Shown in pieces: positions 23,775 to 35,309 of a DNA stretch of 64,000 nt. The position numbers and the translations under genes are program-made. How positions within the stretch are numbered: position 1 is the stretch's first letter; each line of letters begins with the position of its first letter. Below the pieces are notes generated by a model, which did not search any database, was not told the DNA's origin, and saw only the letters and a program-made list of their open reading frames with translations. The stretch is from Talpa occidentalis (Eukaryota; Chordata; Mammalia; Eulipotyphla; Talpidae): NCBI RefSeq assembly GCF_014898055.3, contig NW_023601212.1, positions 41,404,329 through 41,468,328 on the forward strand. The letters run 5' to 3'.

Positions 23775-26700
23775 ACTGCTTTTCTGTGTGTTCGGAGAGT
23801 GGGGGGCCAACAAGGCCAGCATGGTCTGTGCACCTGGGTGTGGGCCGCACACTTCAGCCCCTCCTCAGAATCCCTGTGTGTGTGGATGCAGTGCCTCGCC
23901 CCAGCTTCCCAGCCAGCACAGGTTGGGAGACCCAGCTCTTGAGGCCTGGAGAGCCAGGTCCAGGCCCCAGGTGGGTGTTCTCTCCTTATTCCATGACCCA
24001 GAGGTCTGGGCTGCTCTGCTGCTCCCTTCAGTCTCAGGAGCCTCCTGCTCGTGGCCAGCGTGGGCCTGTGTGTGGCAGCCGGACCAGGACCTGCTCAGGG
24101 TTACCCGTAGTGTCCACCACATGCAGGTGCGGGAGGCCCAGGAAGGCATCAGGTGCGATGCTGGACATGTGAAGTCTGTTGACACTGGACCAAGAGGCGG
24201 GTATGAGGGATGAAGAGGATCCTCCCCCTGCCCATCTCTACCCACCAACCCAGCTGCCCACGGGGCACCTGAGGAAGAGTGCTCACAGGCAGGATGTGCT
24301 GAGGAAGGCTTCAGGGCCCACGTGGCAGATGCAATTGCCCTGCAGATGCAGCTCCTCCAGGGCCATGGGCAGGTCGGGGGGCACAAAAGACAGCTCATTG
24401 TGGCCGATGTCCAGCACCTGCATAGGTGAGCACAGACAGAGTGGTTGCGGCCGCAGGCCCTGGGCCACCCACTCAGCCAAGTCCCAAACTGCCCTCCTTG
24501 TTGAGATAGGTAGGTCCTTGCACCCGCTCCCCTTAGCCCCTTCCATGGCTGCTGAATCTTTCCCCTCTATTGAAGTCAAATGAGCCCTTTCCAGGGCAGG
24601 CCCCATCCGGGGCTTTGGGGGCACAGACAGAGTGGGTCACGGATTCAATCATTCACTTAGGAAGAATACATCATCTCCAAGTTCTCATGCCCATCTCATA
24701 CTGTCATTTGCTCATATTTGATTGCCTTTCTAACTAGGATATTGTATCAAGGGCCGGGAGCTGTGCTGCTCTGTGACCAGCATCTCCAGTGCTTAGAACA
24801 GCACCTGGTCTCCACAGATGCTCGAGAGCTCTGCGGAGTCGAAATTCTCAAGAACTGGAACTGTGGTGTTCACTGGGGAGGGAGACAGGATAGTCAAGGA
24901 GGACCAGGTAGCAGGGATCGGCCAGCAAAAATCTGGATATAGAATCTGTATCTACCCCAGGGCTGACCCACAGCTGGAGCTCTTTGTAGTATGGCAGGGT
25001 TTTGTAGAGGAAGAACTAGGGAGACTGAGGGTGGAGGGGATTCCTGAGTGTTGTCAGTGTGACTGAGTAAGCTGCCTCTGACCTGGAGGGCCTGTAGCTC
25101 ATGCCAGGTGCCTGGTCCAATGTCCCCCATCCGGAGCCGGTCATGCACCAGGATGAGCTCCCGCAACTGGTTCAGGCCAGCCAGCAGCTCAGACTCTAGG
25201 GCTTGGAGCTGGTTTTGCTGCAATCGAAGGGTGTGCAGACTGGCAGGCAGGCCAGTGGGCATCCAGGTCAGTTGGTTGCCAGTCAGATCAAGGCTGCGCA
25301 GGGCACGCAGTGGGCGGAAGGCCCGATGGTGCACACGGGAGCTGACCAGCTGGTTGTAAGCTAGGTTGAGCTCCTCTAGGCCCCGCATGGCAGCCAGGTC
25401 TCTGGCACCCAGTGCAGCCACCCGGTTGTGGGGCAGCACCAGGACCTGCAGGTGGTGGGGCAGCCCCTGAGGCACTCTGTCTAGCCCATTGCCATAGAGA
25501 TGCAGCGTGTGCAGCCCCTGCAGTGGCCGCAATGCCCCAGCAGGCAACCCTGCCACTCCCAGCTGGTTGTGTTGCAGCAGAAGATAGCGTAGACCCAGGG
25601 CCCTATGTAGCTGGGCTGCTGTCACTCTCTAGATGCGGTTACGGCCCAGGTGCAACACAGCCAGGGTGCGGGGCAGGCCAGAGGGCACCTCAGTCAACTG
25701 CTTTTGGGACAGGTCCAGGTACTCCAGGCGGTGCAGCTTGCTGGGGAAGAGAGGGCTGGTATGGAGCTAAGCTCACAGTCGGGAACCAGGAGGATCTTGG
25801 GGGCAGTGTTGAGGAGCGGTTCTGAGAGATGTAAGCTGGAGATTCTAATTTGGAGGTGATGAGTGGGGAAATTTGGGTGAGAGGCCAATTTGGGGTGACC
25901 AGGATGGATTCTGGCCTGAGAGTTAGATGTACAGGTGACTACAATAGAGTTTGGGGTCCAAGATCTGCGTGTGGCAGCAGTGGTACCTAATAAAATGGCA
26001 GTACAGGGCAGTTGAAAGCAGGCATGTGCCAGGATCTGAGCCGAGCCTAGTACACAGTAGATGCTCACAGGTGAGGTGTGGGATGAAGAGTATGGGCATG
26101 GAAGCCTGTGACCCCTAGACATTGAATCCTCAGCCCCTACTACTAGCGTGAGGCTGCTCCCCTAGGCCACACCTGAAGGTGGTAGCATCCAGGCTGCTGT
26201 CTGTCAGCTGGTTGTGCTGGAGGTAGAGCTCACGAGTTGGGTCTGGTGGCTCAGGGCTCCTCGGGGCACTTTGGAGATGAGTTTGTTCTGGGAAGGAAGG
26301 AGGAAAAGATCAAATGTCTGGGACAGAAGAGTCGAGTAAGAAAGGTGCTCACTTTTGCAAGATCTCTCAGAGAGCTTTTGTGAACCACCCTTGCCAGTTG
26401 AGACCCTAGAGGGATGCAGGAGGCCCCAGGAGTTGTGGGGGTGGGTGGTACTGGTGAGGTGAAGGAGGGGCACCTGCAAGTGGAGCCTCTCCAGTGAGGA
26501 AGGTAGGCTGGTTGGCACATAGCTGAGCTGGTTGCTGGAGAGACTGAAGGTGGTGACTGCCTGGGAGCCGTGGAAGGCGTCGAGGGGCAGGCCAGCATTG
26601 CTCAGCTGGTTGTTGTGGAGGTACACAGACCTGAGGGGAGCCAGGCTCCGGCCACCAGCCTGCGCCTGGTTTCCCCACTTCCACCGATATCCCAGCTCAG

Positions 26701-27918
26701 AGCCACCCACCTTCAGTGTGAATGTGAGTGAGTGTGTGCGTGTCTGTCTTCACCTCATCTGAAATTCTCTAGACCGAGGATCAGGACCCTGTCCCATTTC
26801 CCCCAGACTCCTAGTAAGACACAGCTCTGACCCCTGGAGTGAGGAGTAAACCCAGCATCCCAAGGTCTGGGGGTCCAGGGTGGACCAGAGGCTACCTGAG
26901 CATTGGTTTTTCCCCAAAGGTGAGCGGGAAGATCTCCATGACTTGGTTGGCAGCCAGATCTGCGATGCGGAGGGAGGGGGGCAAGAAACTGGGGGCCACG
27001 GAGAGCTGCAGGAGCAAACTGGTTCTGATGCCCCCCTCAAGCCCTTTACTGTCCAACTAGGCTGAAAGTGGGTGGTGGGGTGGGCACTCACCTTGTTGTG
27101 AGCCATGTAGATATGCTGCGGCTGGGTGAGGGACTCGAACGCCTCATCAGGCAGCCCTGGGAATGGGGTGGGCAATAAGGGGGCTTCAGTTCTGATGTGG
27201 TAGGGTGCCTGTGTTACTACCACAGGGCTCCAGGCTAAGAATTGGCAGAGGCCCCTTCAGGCACTCCTCTCCCCAAGTCCTCAAAAGCCACAGTCACAGC
27301 CCCATCACCCAAATTTCCATCCTGCTCAGCAAAGGACAGTTCTGGGAACTGCTGCAGAGCTGCCCACAGACCCCAGGGAGGTGGGGCTGGGAAGAGGGCA
27401 GCTGGGTCCATGCTGGGGAGGGACTTTCTCACCCTCGGAGGTTGTAAGGTTGTTGTGGAGGTTGAGGGTCTGCAGGCTGCTGAGGCGTGACAGTTCATTG
27501 TAGGGAAGCTCCTGAAGCTGGTTGTTCTGGGGTCCAAGAGTATTCCCACTCCTACCTTCACAACACTTCACCCCTAACAAATGACCCTAAGCTCTGATCC
27601 TTAACTCCCTATTACCCTAAACAAGTAGCCCTGACTCCCCTATCACCCCCACAATTAACCCAAAATGACTCATCATCCTGACTCCAGCAACTCCATAACC
27701 ACCAAAACATGGATGTCTACTACCTCGTCACCCCCACAATTGACCCCAGTGTCCCATCACACAGACCTCAAAAGACCCCAAGCCAAGATGTTGACCCAAT
27801 ACCCTCACACCCTCTGCCTCTCTCACTTGTATGTACGCTTCCTTTCCCCTTCAACAACAGACCCCAACAGTCTCATCATGGTCAATTTCCATCAGTACTA
27901 AAACCCGCACACCCAAGT

Positions 27919-27959
<41 letters not shown>
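27919..27959. repeat. (CA)n microsatellite in the PODNL1 locus
   Basis: About 20 uninterrupted CA units lie in the intron between the two 5'-most identified PODNL1 exons. Confidence 0.97.
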
Positions 27960-27962
<3 letters not shown>

Positions 27963-29019
27963 CCCCATACCTGTAGCTTCAACCCCCTGCACTTGGCCAT
28001 GCTCACCAACCTCCCCAGACCTCCAGGTCCTCACCCCGAACCCCGCCCCCCTGCCCGGCCCAGCCCCACCTGCAGGGAGAGATGCTGAGCCGCCTTAGTG
28101 ATGTTGTCCGGGAATACCCAAAGGTCTAGGCTGGCGCAGTCCACTATATCCACCTGGGGGCAGGAGCAGCGCAGGGGGCAGGCCCTGGGAGGTGGCTGTG
28201 AGCTCACCCCTAGGTGAGGGAAGGCGGAGTCCTCCATGCCGGGAACAGGTGGGGGACCAAGCAACAGCAGGAGCGGTAGCAGTCTCAGCTGCTGGAAGTG
28301 GAGCAGGGTGTTCCCAGGCTAGGCATTGGATTGCCATGGCAAGAGGAGCATCCCAGCATGGGGTGAGAGGTAAAGGCAGTCCCCACCCTTCCATTCCCCT
28401 CCCCCTCTACCTTACCATACCAGCCCCAGCTCTGCCTCCTTGCCTGAACTGCCAAACAGGACTCCCTAATGGAAACCAGGCAGCCACCTCCTGGAGCCTC
28501 CGCAGTGCCTGCCACCACCTCTCATCTCTCAGCACAAGCCACCCTCCCCCAGGCTGTTCTCCCTGGGGCTCAAGGCTGGCCCACCCACTTCCCCCGCCCT
28601 TCCTGGGCTAGATGGGGCGGTAAGGACAAGCAAGCCTGTCCCCTTGGTTCTTCCACCCTCCCAACCACCCTAGCTCTGTTGCGTAACCTCAGTCAGCCTG
28701 GACTGAGCCACAGGGACAAGGAATGTTTGGGGGAAGCTAAGATTCTCCCTGTCTGGTATTTGAGCAGACCACAGGAGCAGGAGTGGAGACAGAGGAATGG
28801 AGGACACTTCAGGACATGGCAGCCTCTCCAAGGATCTGGGGCCGGTGGGGAGGGGACAGGAGCCTGGGGGTTCTCAGGTTTGCCATCTGGGCCCCCCTCC
28901 CTTCTGCCAGCTGGCTTTACTGGCAGCCAGACTCCCTGCTCCCCAAGTGTCCACAGCTGCCTGAAAGGAAATTATACATATTGAGGCACCAAGGCTGGTG
29001 GTGAAGACTGTGTGCCAGC

Positions 29020-29130
29020 CAGCCTAACCTTGAACTTGAGTTCTGCCACTGCTATGGGCCTCAGTTTCCCGCTCTGCAAAGGAGTTAATCCTCCTGCGCA
29101 TGGTGTAAGGATTAAATGAAATAATGCTTA
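29020..29130 (+). repeat. MIR fragment
   Basis: GAGTTCTGCCACTGCTATGG, CCTCAGTTTCCCGCTCTGCA and AAGGATTAAATGAAATAATG form a clear MIR core. Confidence 0.8.
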
Positions 29131-29454
29131 GGAAGACGTGGATGAGACAGTGCCTGGTATGTGTCACTGGCGAGGAAGCCAGTCTCTGCCCAAGGTCCCA
29201 TCCCCTGAATCATGCCACTACCAGCAGGACACTTCAGACAAGTTGTTTTCTTGCCCAAACCTCGACTTTCCCACACAAACAGATGATGGAAGACCCTCCC
29301 TCAAAGGACTGTTTTGGACCAAATTAGGTAGTAGACAGAAAGTTCCAAGAATGACATCTGGCTCAGCAGGGGAGTGCTATGGGCTACATGAAGGGCACAA
29401 AGAAAGTTGAGGTCTCCCAGAAGCAGGTAGGAGATGAGGATTGAGTGCTTCTTG

Positions 29455-29501
29455 TTTTCTTTCTTTTCTTTTCTTTTTTCTTTTTTTTTTTTTTTTTTTT
29501 A
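29455..29501. repeat. T-rich polypyrimidine tract
   Basis: TTTCTTTTC-type units lead into a run of about 18 T. Confidence 0.9.
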
Positions 29502-30324
29502 GTCAGGGAAAACAGCTGTAAGGGGTGGGAGATATGACAGAGGGAATTCCAGAAGGGAACGGTCACCCCTGGGTAATCAGCTTGCCTGGAACTTGCGCTT
29601 AAAATCCTGCATCCCAGGTAACCCTTGGTCCTGGGCAAAGTGGGATGATCTCTTGTCATCAAGCAGGTTCCTGTGCAACGGGACTCAGTGTCTCTGGGGA
29701 GCGCTGGGAGATCACATACGATTTGCACCTCAGGGGCATATGAAGGAGTGTTGACCCTCCAATTCTTCTAGCAGTTGCTGCCCTCGAGGGACCTGAATTC
29801 TCAGCAGTTTGGGTAGGGCAGCTGTATTTGACTATATCCAGTCCTAAAGAGATATACGGGCTCAGTAGTGAGGGCTGAGGGGACATGATGGGCCCCAGGT
29901 AGGGAGGGGAGCAGGGAGAACCATTGGAAGATGGCAGTGAAGTACATCAGGTAGACAGAAAGGACCAAGATGTATGAGAATGATGGAGAGACAGGGTGTC
30001 TGTACTATTAAGCCCTCTTCCAGTGGGGGCACTTAGACCCAATGAGGTGTCACTTGCCCATGCTTCCCAGAATGGATTGTCCTCATGAGGGAAATCCTAA
30101 GCCCCTCAGGGTTGGACCAAGAGACAGGTTTTAGCTTCAGCCAGAAGAGAACAGTACACCCCATTCAGGGCATGGCAGGCTCTCCGTGTGTGACTGACGG
30201 CAGCTAGCTTGGACATTGGGTGGAAGAGCCTCAATCTCCCTAGCTGAGCAGTGGGGCCAGGGAGCTACTCAACTACTGAATGGATCCTAGCCTTTGGGAA
30301 GCAGCAACAAGAACCAACAGTTTG

Positions 30325-30650
30325 TATTTCTGGCAGGCCTCTTTCAGTTGCAAAGGACAGAGAACTTAAACCAAATCAACAAATGCACAGGAGTGTTCAT
30401 TGACTCAAGAAAGGAAATGTTGAGGGGATGTGTTTTTCAGGCATATCTGAATCCAGGGGCTCAAAAGTGATACTCAAGATGGAGTCTTTACTCTACCAGC
30501 AGACACCTCTGTGTAGTGTCAAAATACTCCCAACTTTAGATCAGTCATAAGCCCCTAGCTTGAACCTTATTGGCCTAACTTTGGCCATATGTGCTACCAT
30601 AACCAGTGTCTATGACTGGAGGGTTAGAATGTGCTGATTGGCTAGGAACT
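30325..30650. repeat. Ancient interspersed repeat, family not assigned
   Basis: It resembles a common mammalian repeat with 'cagttgcaa..acagagaactt', 'tggccatatgtgctaccat' and 'gtgctgattggcta' in order. I do not assign a family. Confidence 0.5.
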
Positions 30651-31509
30651 CTTATAAATGACCCACTGGCCTTCTCTACTGCAATCAACTCACTCCCAGA
30701 CTCTGCCCAGCTCCGCCCAGCTTAGCCCAGCCCAGCCCTTCCTAGTCCAGGCCAGCAAGGAGTTCTGCAGGGATAGTAATGGAGTATGGTCAACAAACAT
30801 ATCCTGGTACACTTGACATTTAGTATATCTTTACGGATGGTATCTTTATGTGTGAGAAGGTTTGCTTGGGGAAGAGGTGATGTCTCTCAGGATCCCCAAG
30901 CCTCTAGCCTCAGGGAGACTCACAAGGTCAGGGGGACAAGGGGCAGCTGTAATAACGCTGTGGATAGTCCAGCAGTCTGGTTTCATTTTGAATGAGAAGG
31001 GGGATGTGGAGTTGATGTGGGAGGGACCAGTGGGCTGGTAGGAAATTAAAGAGGAAAGGAGGCATCTTAATTCAGTACCAGTTAATGATCCCAAGGCACA
31101 CCTTGGGTCTACCCCTCCTCATCCTCTGATGGCAAGCATCCAACCTCTAGACACGGGCTAAAATAAAACCCCTCAGTCAGCCTTCATCTGTTTGATAAAC
31201 TGCTCAGAATTGGATCCAATCCACATGATTATTGATATTGTATCAGCTGGACATATGGCTGGCTTGGATGAAGAATTACATTTCAGTCTCCTCTGCAGCA
31301 GGTAGGTCATCTAACTGTAAACAGAAGTAAGTGGTATGACAAACTTTGAGGGAAATGGGGTGCCCTTCTATTTCCTACTGTTGGAAAACATAGCTGTGAT
31401 GGCTGGAGCTTCATCAACCATTTTGTGCTATGACATTACCTTGGGACTAGAAGCTTTGAATGGAGCAGTAACAAGATAGAAGTGGCCATGAAGTGGAAAA
31501 TGTCAGGCT

Positions 31510-31850
31510 GACCTGTTAATTAATTGAAGTTATGTTGAGAAAAAACCTAAATGTACGCTGAAAGTTCCAGGGAGTAACTGATAAACGTTCTGAGGCCAAC
31601 ACCCCAGATAGCCTGACTTATGCACCCCAGATAATCACTTAGGAATCTCCTGCTTCTGTCCTCCCTGTTTGCTTTACAGGGCAAATGTACCCCTGCTGAG
31701 GCAACAAATACTGTTATCTCACTGCTTGGTGCTCAGGCTTTGGAGAGAGATTTCCTCTGGGCCTGCAGACTTAAATAAAGACCTTTCCTCCTCTTCTCTG
31801 AGTGCTGCCTGGTTCCTTAATGGGATTCTGCTGTAACAGCCTGGGTCTCA
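31510..31850 (+). mobile_element. Possible solo LTR of an old endogenous retrovirus
   Basis: AATAAAGACCTTTCCTCCTC is followed by GTGCTGCCTGGTTCCTTAAT and ends TGCTGTAACA, an R/U5-like order. The 5' boundary and target duplication are not clear, and no viral gene is present. Confidence 0.35.
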
Positions 31851-32619
31851 CATACTAGGGAAGGTTATGTCATTCAAGGACTGACCAGTGTTTTGATTAC
31901 CTCCTATTAACCAGTTGCTGAAGAAGGGGTCATATGCCCTGCATAGTCCACATAACATCTAACATGGGATAGATGAGATTGACATCACCTTATTCGCAGC
32001 ACAGAAGAGGAAGAGGACACTCCCTACTGTGCAGAGTCATATTGGGGCAGGGGAGTGGGGTGCATTTGAAAGCAGAATCAAGAAACAGAGGCTGGTGAAG
32101 GCAGACCTTCTAGTGACAATAGGGTGGGGTGACCGCTAGTTCCCTTTGGAAGATGTGATTGATTTATTTTGAATAATTGCTCAGACTGGCAGAGAGGTGA
32201 ACCCATTCATTTTGGTACCATATGGGTGCAGCAGTTCTCTGAAGGAATGATCCAAGTGAGTAGCTGGGGGTGGGAGCATATCTGACAAAGGCAGAGAAAC
32301 TCCTGGTTAGAACTTTGGGGCCCTATGAGGTTCAAAGATATCAAAGTAGCACATGGAATTTCAAGTCTTTCAACACAACCAGCCCCGGTCACCTTGAACA
32401 TGAGAAGAAAAACAGACATCTCTTCTGTTTTAAGCCATGGTTTCTCTTTTCTTTATTTCCCCTGTCTTTTTTTTTTTTTTTTAATTGAATCTAATCCTAA
32501 CAGTTACAGGACATCTCCACAGGAGTGATTTGCAGTGGCAGCACAGATGATATTAAATACTAAGGAGAAAGTAAAAAAGGAAGAGAGAATAGAAACAAAA
32601 GAAGACATAAGGGTGCCGG

Positions 32620-32970
32620 ACGAAACCTTATTTTTGGGTGTGCCTGTGAGGATCTTTCCAGATGATATTAGCATTTGAATCAGGGGGTCAGGGGACTTGG
32701 TAAAATAGATTGCCTCCCCAAAGCAATGGTGCCTCATCCAGTCCTTTAAGGGGCTAAAGAGAACAAAAAGCAGAGGAAGGAGAAAATTTCCCCTTTTTCT
32801 TTCTGCCTGCTTGCTTGACCTGGGATCTGAGTCTTCTCCTGCTGGAATATGTACTGACGGCTTTCCTGGTTCTTGGGCCTTTGGACGTGGACTAAATTAC
32901 ACCCCCGGCTTTCCTGGGTCTCCAGCTTGCAGGTGGTAGAACATGGGGCTTCTCAGTCTCCATATCTGCC
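32620..32970 (+). repeat. Ancient high-copy interspersed repeat
   Basis: It matches a repeat I recognise by GATATTAGCATTTGAATCAG, GGCTTTCCTGGGTCTCCAGC and TGGGGCTTCTCAGTCTCCAT in the right order. I cannot name the family with confidence. Confidence 0.6.
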
Positions 32971-33516
32971 AGCGTCAGTTTCTCATGACAAATCTGCTTT
33001 TATAGAAATCCCATTGGTTCTGTTCCATGGCCACATTAGGCAGGCAGGGAGAACCATTCTGCATAATAAACAGCCCCAAAAGTCAGTGACATTAGAGCCA
33101 GTCATCCATACCGCCCAATCCCAACAGATCAGCAGGGCTCTGAGCCACATAGTCATTCAGGGACTCAGCACAACGGAGATAGCGCCATCTTGAACAACAG
33201 CCTCCATGGTTGCTGGTGCAGTGGAAGAACGACACAGGACTCCCAAGTCCGTTTTCCAATATTTTTACCTGAAGTGCCACCCACCCCTTCTCCCAGTAGC
33301 CAGGAATTGTCAAATGGCCCTACCTGACCATGGGGGATAGAGAAGTTGGTGACACTTAAGGACCTCTCTGAGAAAACTTACACAGCCCCCAATAGAAATG
33401 TACAGGGATGTTCCCTGCAACCTCCTTTTAGCGAAAATCCTCTCTTGCCCTGGATCCCATCCTGTTAAACCAACTCACATTACTTCCTCAGAGAACCCTC
33501 TTGCCAGATGCCTGGA

Positions 33517-33584
33517 TCAGAAGCAACATTTTTTTTTTTTTAATATTTTTTTTTTTCAAGTTTTATTTCAGAAGCAACATTTTT
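33517..33584. mobile_element. Tiny T-rich insertion with 16-bp target duplication
   Basis: TCAGAAGCAACATTTT occurs at 33517-33532 and 33568-33583 around a 35-bp T-rich insert. This looks like an extremely 5'-truncated retroposition with its A-tail on the minus strand. Confidence 0.7.
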
Positions 33585-34208
33585 GTCTCTCTGTCCTCTT
33601 CCCTGCCTTGCTTTCCTTCCTGGCATTTCTCACATTCTGATTTACATGTTTGCCCATTGTCCACATCCCTGGACCAGGATGGAGGTAGGCACTTGACCAT
33701 AGTCAACACCATCACCCTGAACCTCAAGTAGTGTCTAGCATAAGCTAGGTGATCCGTGAAAATGTGTTGTGTGAGGGAATGAAAAAAATCCCATTAGAGG
33801 AATAAAAATAGATGTGTCCCATTAAAATAATAATGAACCAGTCATCCAAAAATTAACAACAGAACTACTTTATGTTCCAGCAATTCCACTTCTTGGGTAT
33901 TGACAGATTACATGAAATCACTAATTCAAGAAAATACATGGTCCCTGTGTTCACTGCAGCATTATTTACAATAGCTCAGCCATGACAACTACCTAGGTGC
34001 CCAACCATGAATAAAGAAGATGTGGCATATATAGCCACAAATCATTTCAGGATATTTTGGCCTACAGGGAGCTTCCAATAGGCTGTACCATGTAGCATAG
34101 GTGTATAGTAGGTTTGTGTAATTGCCTTCTATGACATTAATTACACTCTATGACTTTCTTACCACAAAATTGCCTAATAACACATTTCTTAGAATGTGTC
34201 CCATTGTT

Positions 34209-34512
34209 TTTTTTTTTTTTAAATGAGGTGCTTTTTGGTGGTGGTGTTTTTTTTTTTTTGTTTTTTGGGGTTTTTTTTTTGCATAGAAAAACCAGAGTGT
34301 AGTCCAGAGGTGTGGAGAGGTGAGAGGATTCTCGAGAGATAGAGTGGGGAACAGAACAGGTGGATTGACTGAAATACACTGCTGAGGGCAGCAGCTGGCA
34401 AGACAGGAGAGATCTGCTGTGCCGTATGTGGGTCAGCTCCCTGGTCCAGGATCAAACTCAGGACGCAGAGTTGATAGCACTGACACTTAACCCCTGGGCC
34501 ACCAGGGAGACC
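34209..34512 (-). mobile_element. tRNA-derived SINE with 19-bp target duplication
   Basis: Flanked by TAGAATGTGTCCCATTGTT at 34190-34208 and 34513-34531. The T-rich tail is expanded and interrupted. Confidence 0.93.
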
Positions 34513-34532
34513 TAGAATGTGTCCCATTGTTG

Positions 34533-34828
34533 TGTGTGTGTTTTTTTTTAAAGATTTATTTATTAATGCATGCAAGAGGTGGGGTACAGGCCAGAGGTGC
34601 AGGATAGGGGTGGTGGTGGTGAGAGGATTCACAAGAGACAGAGTGGGGAACAGAACAGGCAGATTGATTGAAATATACTGCTGAGGGGAGCAGCAGGCAA
34701 GACAGGATAGATCTGCTGGGCCATGTGGGTTAGCTCCCTGGCCGACTGGGGATCGAACTCATGATGCAGAGGCTGCGGATAGCTTCATAGTGCTGAGACC
34801 TAACCCCTTGCACCACTAGGGAGGCCCC
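34533..34828 (-). mobile_element. Second tRNA-derived SINE at the same target site
   Basis: Flanked by TGTGTCCCATTGTT at 34519-34532 and TGTGTCTCATTGTT at 34829-34842, the same target used by the neighbouring SINE. Confidence 0.93.
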
Positions 34829-35309
34829 TGTGTCTCATTGTTAAGCAACCTGTGACTACATATAAAATGGGATACTGTTCCACCATGAAAAGGAACAAAA
34901 TCTTGCTCTTAAGCATGGAATATAATAAATAAAACAAAGTCAGAGAGACAGAAACTAAATAAAAACCACAGATACAAAAACAGAACAGTGGTCACCAAAG
35001 GGGAGGAAGATTTGGAAGTGAGTGAAATGGATGAAGGGGATCTAGAGATACAAACTTCCAGTTACAAAATAAATCAAAGAGATGTAATAATATACAGCAT
35101 GGAGACTAGACTATATAATACAGCATTACAAATTTGAAAGTTGCTAAGAAACAATAGTAAACAAACTAATGGTGATCATTTCTGATCATTTCGTAATGTA
35201 TACAAAATGTAAAATCATGTTGTATACTTGAAACTAAAATACGTGTCTTGATTATACTTCAATAAAAAGAAATTAACAGAGAACCAGGTCTAGGGACTCA
35301 ATCTACACA

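Larger units (their letters stand above)
23755..28291 (-). pseudogene. PODNL1: PODNL1 (podocan-like 1), disrupted by one frameshift and two nonsense codons
   Basis: PODNL1 is a secreted class V small leucine-rich-repeat protein of the extracellular matrix. Exon remnants: 28291-28070 (Leu-rich signal segment, PLRCSCPQVDIVDC cysteine cap), 27526-27433, 27156-27092, 27005-26896, 26630-26474, 26287-26173, 25740-25083, 24417-24269, 24184-24034 (stop TGA 24036-24034). Junctions are GT-AG and phases agree, apart from one missing base. Repeats follow the NNQLxxLP and LxxLxLxxN patterns and align residue by residue with the human protein as I recall it. Lesions: (1) a 1-base deletion at about 26233/26234 (human TQLREL becomes TQLVSS), then TGA at 26206-26204; (2) in-frame TAG at 25631-25629 (human NRIRQVEAARLH, here NRI*RVTAAQLH); (3) in-frame TGA at 24285-24283 in the exon of the longer isoform (FLSTSCL*ALFLR). 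The first exon with the initiator Met was not identified. Conserved exon boundaries indicate a unitary pseudogene and not a processed copy. Assembly error in all three places is unlikely but cannot be excluded. Confidence 0.88.
33830..35275 (+). mobile_element. Old LINE-1 3' part interrupted by two SINEs
   Basis: The ORF2 end appears at 33850-34050 (CAATTCCACTTCTTGGGTAT, GCAGCATTATTTACAATAGC). The 3' UTR resumes at 34843-35275 (AGAACAGTGGTCACCAAAGG, TGTTGTATACTTGAAACTAA, CTTCAATAAAAAG). Confidence 0.75.

Noticed and set aside
24894..25625. 243-codon leucine-rich-repeat frame that could pass for an intact gene
   Set aside because: It is only the part of a PODNL1 exon downstream of the TAG at 25629, plus intron read-through. 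It lacks a signal peptide and its own start context.
26896..27005. Apparent frameshift in a PODNL1 exon at a C run
   Set aside because: Recounting gave six C on the minus strand, and the frame LSVAPSFLPPSLRIADLAAN is intact. It is not a lesion.
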